NCBI GenBank assembly: GCA_947088675.1
Contig: CAMUHN010000035.1
Location: forward strand, 1-34,509
Direction: 5' to 3'
Source of the DNA: an uncultured Roseburia sp.
GTDB lineage: Bacteria > Bacillota > Clostridia > Lachnospirales > Lachnospiraceae
Length of the DNA: 34,509 nucleotides
In this document: positions 30,083 to 34,509 of the stretch, piece after piece
How the letters are laid out: the number at the start of each line of letters is the position of its first letter
Numbering within the stretch: the first letter of the stretch is position 1
Position numbers and translations under genes: made by a program
The notes under the pieces: generated by a model
The model's input: only the letters and a program-made list of their open reading frames with translations
Database searches by the model: none
What the model was told of the DNA's origin: nothing

Positions 30083-31519
30083 CTATTTTGTTCCATGTTT
30101 CTTATACGGCACGCCGGAGCATTTTGTATACAGCAATTCAAATGCGTTGATCAGATATTTCCTTGTGTCGGCAGGCTCTACGATCAAATCCACATAACCT
30201 CTTTTCGCAGCCGAGAGAACGCTCGACTGCAGCGCATCATATTCTTTGGCTTTTTCAGCCAGAACATCTGCGGAAGCGTCTGCGTACATAATCTTTGCCG
30301 CCTGTTCGGCATCCATCATCCCGACTTTAGCATCCGGCCATGCGTAAACAAAATCTGCGCCGATCGATTTGGAATTCATTGTCACACAGGCGCTGCCGTA
30401 TGCCTCGCCGACGATCAGATTTACTTTCGGGCATTCCGCCGATGCAAATGCGCTTGTGAGGATTGCAGCTGCTTTCGCCATATTTTTCTCCGTGCACATG
30501 GTTGCGCGGTATCCTTTTACATTGGTTAAGGTAAGAACCGGTATTCCGAATGCGTCGCAGTAATTGACAAATTCCGCCGCTTTTCTGCAGCCCCTTGCCG
30601 TAAGCGCTTTTTCAAATTCCTCTGTCTTTTTGCCCTCTTCGTCATAAATTTCGGTACAGTTTGCGACTGCGCCGACTGTCATACCGTTTAATTTAATAAA
30701 TCCGGTAACCATCTCTTTTGCAAAACCTGCTTTTGTCTCAAAAAATGCATGCGCGTCCGAAATCTCAGCGAGCAGATATCTCGGATCGCCTTTCATGCTG
30801 TCCATGCTCTCGCAGGTGCGGTTTAAATCATCCATACAAGCGTCCGTATAGACATCCCCTTCGTTGTTTAACGGCAGAAATGTGACCAGCTCCCGTATTT
30901 TTGCGAGGATCTCGTCCGTTGTGCCAACTGCATCAATACAGCCGTTCTGCTCTCCCTGAAACGATGCCGCAGAAGTATCGCATTTGTCTATGCGGTTCCC
31001 CTCAATTGCATTCGGAGAGTTGATAAACATTTTTCCTTTGGATGATTCAATAAAGGCAAAATCACTCAAAGCCGGAACTACGGCAAGCCCGCCGCCGCAA
31101 GTACCGAAAACGGCAGTAATCTGCGGAACAACACCGGATGCCGCCACTTCCTTTGCAAAAATCGTGCCAAACCCGTCCAGCGCGTCCACCGACTCCTGAA
31201 GCCTCATCCCTGCACAGTCAATCAGACCGATGACCGGCGCTCCCATCTTCATTGCCATATCATAGACTGACGCAATTTTTTTTGCGTGCATCTCGCCGAT
31301 TGTCCCGTTTAACACGGAAGCATCCTGGCTGTAAACAAAAACCAGATTTCCGTCGATCAGACCATGCCCCGTGATAACGCCGTCAGACGGCGTGTCAGCT
31401 GCAGCAAGATTAAAATCCGTGCTTCGTGCGGTCACGAGAGAACCGATTTCCATAAAACTGTTCTCATCGACTAACCCGGTAATGCGCTGCATAGCCGCGC
31501 TACCATTACTACTATTCAT
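30083..31519 (-). CDS. Acyl-CoA carboxyltransferase subunit of a decarboxylase (MmdA-like)
   Basis: A 478-residue protein of the carboxyl transferase family with both crotonase-like halves: GVITGHGLIDGNLVFVYSQDASVLNGTIGEMHAKKI in the first and EAYGSACVTMNSKSIGADFVYAWPDAKVGMMDAEQAAKIMY in the second. Oxyanion-hole glycines are visible in FGTCGGGLAVVPAL and GEAYGSA. It probably takes CO2 from methylmalonyl-CoA or a related acyl-CoA; the substrate is not proven. It is about 30 residues shorter than typical MmdA at the N-terminus. The start at 31519 follows GGAGGGC; an ATG five codons upstream lacks a site. First gene of the five-gene pump operon. Confidence 0.88.
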   Translation of the reverse strand: MNSSNGSAAMQRITGLVDENSFMEIGSLVTARSTDFNLAAADTPSDGVITGHGLIDGNLVFVYSQDASVLNGTIGEMHAKKIASVYDMAMKMGAPVIGLIDCAGMRLQESVDALDGFGTIFAKEVAASGVVPQITAVFGTCGGGLAVVPALSDFAFIESSKGKMFINSPNAIEGNRIDKCDTSAASFQGEQNGCIDAVGTTDEILAKIRELVTFLPLNNEGDVYTDACMDDLNRTCESMDSMKGDPRYLLAEISDAHAFFETKAGFAKEMVTGFIKLNGMTVGAVANCTEIYDEEGKKTEEFEKALTARGCRKAAEFVNYCDAFGIPVLTLTNVKGYRATMCTEKNMAKAAAILTSAFASAECPKVNLIVGEAYGSACVTMNSKSIGADFVYAWPDAKVGMMDAEQAAKIMYADASADVLAEKAKEYDALQSSVLSAAKRGYVDLIVEPADTRKYLINAFELLYTKCSGVPYKKHGTK

Positions 31520-31620
31520 TCCTTTGCCCTCCATCTATAAAATATTTGCCTTATCCTATGATACGGCAGGTGAATAATGTAAGTTTTTCATTACAAAATC
31601 ACAAATTTCTCTATTGTTAG

Positions 31621-31649
31621 ATTATAGAGTTTTTTACACAAGATTTCAA
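31621..31649 (-). promoter_or_regulatory. Promoter of the decarboxylase operon
   Basis: TTGAAA (31644-31649), 17 nt, TATAAT (31621-31626). CTCTA and TAGAG form an inverted repeat across the -10 and start region, a possible repressor site. The leader is about 95 nt and contains TGTAA-8 nt-TTACA. Confidence 0.7.
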
Positions 31650-31687
31650 GTCAAAATGCTTATTTTCTTTCGAAACATAGACAGCAC

Positions 31688-31726
31688 AAAAGCAGCCGTT
31701 CCATATAGTCGGAACAGGCTGCTTTT
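31688..31726 (-). terminator. Intrinsic terminator of the DD-carboxypeptidase gene
   Basis: AAAAGCAGCC (31688-31697) pairs perfectly with GGCTGCTTTT (31717-31726), and GTTCC/GGAAC extends the stem inside. A short TTTTG tail lies on the minus strand. Confidence 0.75.
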
Positions 31727-31757
31727 ACGCTGCGCCGGATCAGCCTTTGGGGCGCCG

Positions 31758-32960
31758 TTAAATCCAGAGCAGTTCTTTCACACGTAAAAAACACCAGTCG
31801 AAATCAATTTCACCGGTTCCCTCCGTAAGCACAACCGGACACTCCTTTAACACTTCGTCCCCAAGATAATATGTAATTTTACCGATACGGCTGCCCTTTT
31901 CGACCGGGGCGGTCAGATGATCCGCAATCTCATACTGTACCGTGATCTCCTCCCAGGCTGCAGCCAGTATCTCCTCCGTTCCCTGTGACTGCTGCAATGC
32001 AGGGGTCAGATAGACCGTCTCACCGATATATTCTCCCTGCCCGTTTTCCACGGCGATCGGTTTTAAAAAGCTTTCGTCAATCTCACAGTCGGCCAGACTC
32101 TTTTTCACATAGTTTTCAATGCCGTAATTCATCAGTTTTTTCGTATCCGCCCACTTATAGGTCTTATTGTTTGGCCAGCCGCAGGCAAGAAGCGCGACAA
32201 TATAAGTTCTGCCGTCCCTTGTAAGCGCACCGACATAACAGTATCCTGCATTTCCGGTAAAACCGGTTTTTCCGGACAGAGCGCCCTCCATCATCTGCAG
32301 AAATGCATTGTGATTGACACAGCTGTAATTTTTTTTCCCATCCAGATCGGTAAAGGAATGCTGCGAAGTCTGTGTCAATGCAATAAATTCATTTGCTTTC
32401 GGCGACTGTTTGATGCAGTAACGCATAATAAGCGCCAGATCAGCTGCCGTTGTATGGTGAAAACCGTTGCTATCCTGCGCGTCAAGCCCGTTTGGCGTAA
32501 TAAAATAACTGTCCTTACAGCCGATTTCCTGCGCTTTGTGATTCATCATCGCGGCAAACCCCTCCACAGTTCCCGCGATATGCTCCGCAATTGCAACCGC
32601 GCAGTCATTAAAGGATTCCAGCATCAGCCCATAGAGCAGATCCATCAGACAAAACTGCTGCCCCTCGCGCATCCCAAGACGAACTTTCGGACGCGAAGCT
32701 GCATACGAAGTCACTGTTACGGAACTGTTCAGATCACCGTTTTCCAGGGCCAGGATGCAGGTCAGTATTTTTGTCGTACTTGCGTTTGCCAGCGCCTCCT
32801 CCCCGTTTTTCGCATAGAGGATGCGGCCGGAATCGGCGTCCATCAGGACCGCTGATTTTGCAAACAATTCGTTTTCTTTCGGTGGATCAGATGCATATGC
32901 TTTACCGCAGTCAGATAAAATCAGAAAAATAACAAGAAATAACCCCAGAACCTGTTTCAT
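31758..32960 (-). CDS. D-alanyl-D-alanine carboxypeptidase (DacF/DacB type)
   Basis: A 400-residue penicillin-binding protein that removes the terminal D-Ala from peptidoglycan stems. Residues 1-23 are a signal peptide. Active-site motifs are STTK at 61-64, SFN at 116-118 and KTG at 231-233, followed by a C-terminal beta domain (about 290-380). The C-terminus (FLRVKELLWI) may be a membrane-binding helix. In B. subtilis scpB is also followed by a DD-carboxypeptidase gene (dacB), so synteny fits. A TTGACA at 32997-33002 lies upstream, but the matching -10 is poor. The ribosome binding site is weak (AGGTA). Confidence 0.92.
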   Translation of the reverse strand: MKQVLGLFLVIFLILSDCGKAYASDPPKENELFAKSAVLMDADSGRILYAKNGEEALANASTTKILTCILALENGDLNSSVTVTSYAASRPKVRLGMREGQQFCLMDLLYGLMLESFNDCAVAIAEHIAGTVEGFAAMMNHKAQEIGCKDSYFITPNGLDAQDSNGFHHTTAADLALIMRYCIKQSPKANEFIALTQTSQHSFTDLDGKKNYSCVNHNAFLQMMEGALSGKTGFTGNAGYCYVGALTRDGRTYIVALLACGWPNNKTYKWADTKKLMNYGIENYVKKSLADCEIDESFLKPIAVENGQGEYIGETVYLTPALQQSQGTEEILAAAWEEITVQYEIADHLTAPVEKGSRIGKITYYLGDEVLKECPVVLTEGTGEIDFDWCFLRVKELLWI

Positions 32961-33031
32961 GTACCGTACCTATAATCCGTTTTTTACGAGATTATATGTC
33001 AATTCAGGTTTTTTATGCAGAAAATGTCATA

Positions 33032-33601
33032 CTAAATGCCAAGCTTCAAATGCATTTCCGCCTCCGCCTCCTGTTTAAACTCCTCCAGCTGAACAGGGTT
33101 TAAGGCTGGAAGATCCTCCACAGACTGAACGCCGAAGCTTCTGAGAAAATCCTCCGTCGTCCCAAAAAGAAGCGGTCTGCCAGGCGCGTCAAGCCTCCCG
33201 AGTTCCATTACAAGGTTATACTCAACTAACTTATTGACCGCATGATCACTGGAAACGCCGCGTATTTTCTCAATTTCAGCTTTTGTGACCGGCTGCTTGT
33301 ATGCGATAATTGAGAGCGTTTCAAGCAGTACATCGGTCAGCACATGTCTTTTGGGCTGTTTTGCAATACGGATCAGGTACTCATACATTTCATTTTTGGT
33401 GCACATCTGGTATGCGCCTTCCAGCTCAATAATCTGAATCCCGCGATTTTCCTGATTGTAATCTGCCATCATACCCTCAATCAACTCTTTGGCCTGCTCT
33501 TTTTCAAGTCCCACAGCCTCTGCAATTTTTTCCAGTTCCACGGATTTGCCCATGGTAAATAAAATCGCCTCTATTGCTGCCTCATACTTTTTCTGTTCCA
33601 T
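33032..33601 (-). CDS. scpB: Segregation and condensation protein B
   Basis: A 189-residue winged-helix protein, the small subunit of the bacterial condensin Smc-ScpAB. It has ILFTMGKSVELEKIAEAVGLE near the N-terminus and the hallmark TLSIIAYKQPVTKAEIEKIRGVSSDHAVNKLVEYNLVMELGRLDAPGRPLLFGTTEDFLRSFG. The start at 33601 follows GAGAGGG; an ATG four codons upstream overlaps that site. It lies 22 nt after scpA and is cotranscribed with it. Confidence 0.96.
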   Translation of the reverse strand: MEQKKYEAAIEAILFTMGKSVELEKIAEAVGLEKEQAKELIEGMMADYNQENRGIQIIELEGAYQMCTKNEMYEYLIRIAKQPKRHVLTDVLLETLSIIAYKQPVTKAEIEKIRGVSSDHAVNKLVEYNLVMELGRLDAPGRPLLFGTTEDFLRSFGVQSVEDLPALNPVQLEEFKQEAEAEMHLKLGI

Positions 33602-33623
33602 TTTCCCTCTCATTTCAAACAGT

Positions 33624-34373
33624 TCACGCTACGATTTTCGACCGGATATCAATATCGTCAAAGGTCTTCTCCTGTGCAATTATAATTTTACCTGTCTTCA
33701 TCAATTCCAAAACGGCCAAAAACATGACAATTACTTCCATTTTTCCCATCTGTGCTTCCAGCAGGCTCCGAAAACTGAATTGACTGTGTACCTGGCAGTA
33801 CGCTTCCAGATATGCCATTTTCTCTTCCAGCGACACTTCCTCTTTCTCGATTTTGCCGAATCCGGAACGGATTGGATCAATCTTGTCCGCCTGTTTTTTC
33901 ATAATCGTTCGGAAAATCCGGTTTAATTTCGCCAGCGTCAAATCGCTCACCAGCTCGGATAAATTAACCGGTTCCTCATATTCCAGCACTTCGGGCGGAA
34001 TGGTAGGCTCTTTAAATAAAACACGCTCCGCATCAATCTGACGATCCTTTAATTCATTGGCCATACATTTATACATTTTATATTCCAATAGCTGACGCAC
34101 CAGCTCGGCCCTTGGATCCTCCGACTCTTCCTCCTCTTTTTCAGGCGCGGGCAAAAGCATGCGAGACTTAATATCAATCAGCGTGGCAGCCATAACCAGA
34201 AATTCACTCATTACATTTAAATCCTGGCGTTGCATTTCAGCTATGTATTCCATATATTGGTTTGTAATTTCTACAATCGGGATATCGTAAATACTGACCT
34301 TATTTTTTTCCAGAAGGTGCAGCAGCAGATCCAGCGGCCCCTCAAACGCCTGTAATTTTACTGTCATTTCCAT
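33624..34373 (-). CDS. scpA: Segregation and condensation protein A
   Basis: A 249-residue kleisin that bridges the Smc heads. The N-terminal signature FEGPLDLLLHLLEKNKVSIYDIPIVEITNQYMEYI is clear. The middle is acidic (EKEEEESEDPRAELV), and the C-terminal winged helix includes FLAVLELMKTGKIIIAQEKTFDDI. The start at 34373 (MEMTVKLQ) follows GAGGAGGGG; a longer frame of eight codons runs through that site. Forms an operon with scpB. Confidence 0.96.
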   Translation of the reverse strand: MEMTVKLQAFEGPLDLLLHLLEKNKVSIYDIPIVEITNQYMEYIAEMQRQDLNVMSEFLVMAATLIDIKSRMLLPAPEKEEEESEDPRAELVRQLLEYKMYKCMANELKDRQIDAERVLFKEPTIPPEVLEYEEPVNLSELVSDLTLAKLNRIFRTIMKKQADKIDPIRSGFGKIEKEEVSLEEKMAYLEAYCQVHSQFSFRSLLEAQMGKMEVIVMFLAVLELMKTGKIIIAQEKTFDDIDIRSKIVA

Positions 34374-34414
34374 CGAGTATCCCCTCCTCTTTTCCAAAGA
34401 ATGCCAGCTTATTT

Positions 34415-34443
34415 ATTCTACCCTGCTTTCCTGTAAAATTCAA
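34415..34443 (-). promoter_or_regulatory. Promoter of scpAB
   Basis: TTGAAT (34438-34443), 17 nt, TAGAAT (34415-34420). Just upstream, TGCACAT-A-ATGTACA (34463-34477) is a near-perfect dyad that could bind a regulator. Confidence 0.6.
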
Positions 34444-34509
34444 GAAAAATTTGGAAGGATCATGCACATAATGTACAGGCATCAAATCTAAATATAGAAT
34501 ATATCATCC

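Noticed and set aside
32310-32855. Plus-strand open frame of 181 codons inside the carboxypeptidase gene
   Set aside because: Shadow of a gene with all active-site motifs on the other strand.
32970-33002. Promoter of the DD-carboxypeptidase gene
   Set aside because: TTGACA is good, but the nearest -10 candidate (GATTAT) is 19 nt away and poor, so it is not listed as a feature.

Overview
The window looks like chromosomal core sequence from a low-to-mid GC Clostridia, most likely Lachnospiraceae. The basis is a Na+-translocating biotin decarboxylase operon, a MetH without a reactivation domain, an FtsEX operon with its own M23 hydrolase, a YitT transporter, ScpAB next to a DacF/DacB-type carboxypeptidase, and many SigA-type promoters (TTGACA/TATAAT with 17-nt spacers). 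Thirty-three protein genes are called. All but three (yjfB, hlyIII and a Cof-type HAD phosphatase) lie on the minus strand. No tRNA, rRNA, CRISPR array, prophage or insertion sequence is visible.

Layout from left to right. 83-1882: homoserine dehydrogenase with an upstream ACT-domain protein (threonine/methionine branch). 1998-6297: prfB, with its programmed frameshift intact, followed by three genes that resemble Bacillus subtilis ydjI, ydjG and ydjH (SPFH protein, zinc-ribbon membrane protein, TPM protein) but without pspA. 6371-12299: a cell-division and envelope block of a CdaR-type regulator, ftsE, ftsX, an M23 coiled-coil hydrolase, the ctpA protease and a VanZ protein. 12452-13989: YitT and a divergent WecG/TagA-family protein. 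13990-14466: an AT-rich intergenic region holding a cluster of DnaA boxes. 14467-17150: an SH3b-NlpC/P60 hydrolase with a consensus promoter and a WalR-like box, trxB, and divergent yjfB. 17304-19277: acyl-ACP thioesterase, CvfB and RidA as an operon. 19505-24709: hemolysin III, metH, a HAD phosphatase and mnmA, packed with almost no space between convergent genes. 24923-25732: a FliD-C-like orphan protein. 26148-31519: a five-gene decarboxylase pump operon with two different carboxyltransferase subunits. 31758-34373: DD-carboxypeptidase, scpB and scpA.

The least expected content lies between the genes. Two intergenic elements (1313-1439 and 29210-29345) share an exact 17-nt core and the same branched fold, with compensatory base changes in the long stem. 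Both begin at the TAG stop codon of the upstream gene and lie inside operons, so they look like a dispersed structured RNA or palindromic repeat family. A DnaA-box cluster (14169-14238), a WalR-like box (15674-15690) and a long structured region 3' of oadA (25954-26147) are further signals that the gene calls do not explain. These rest on reading sequence by eye; no database search or folding program was run.
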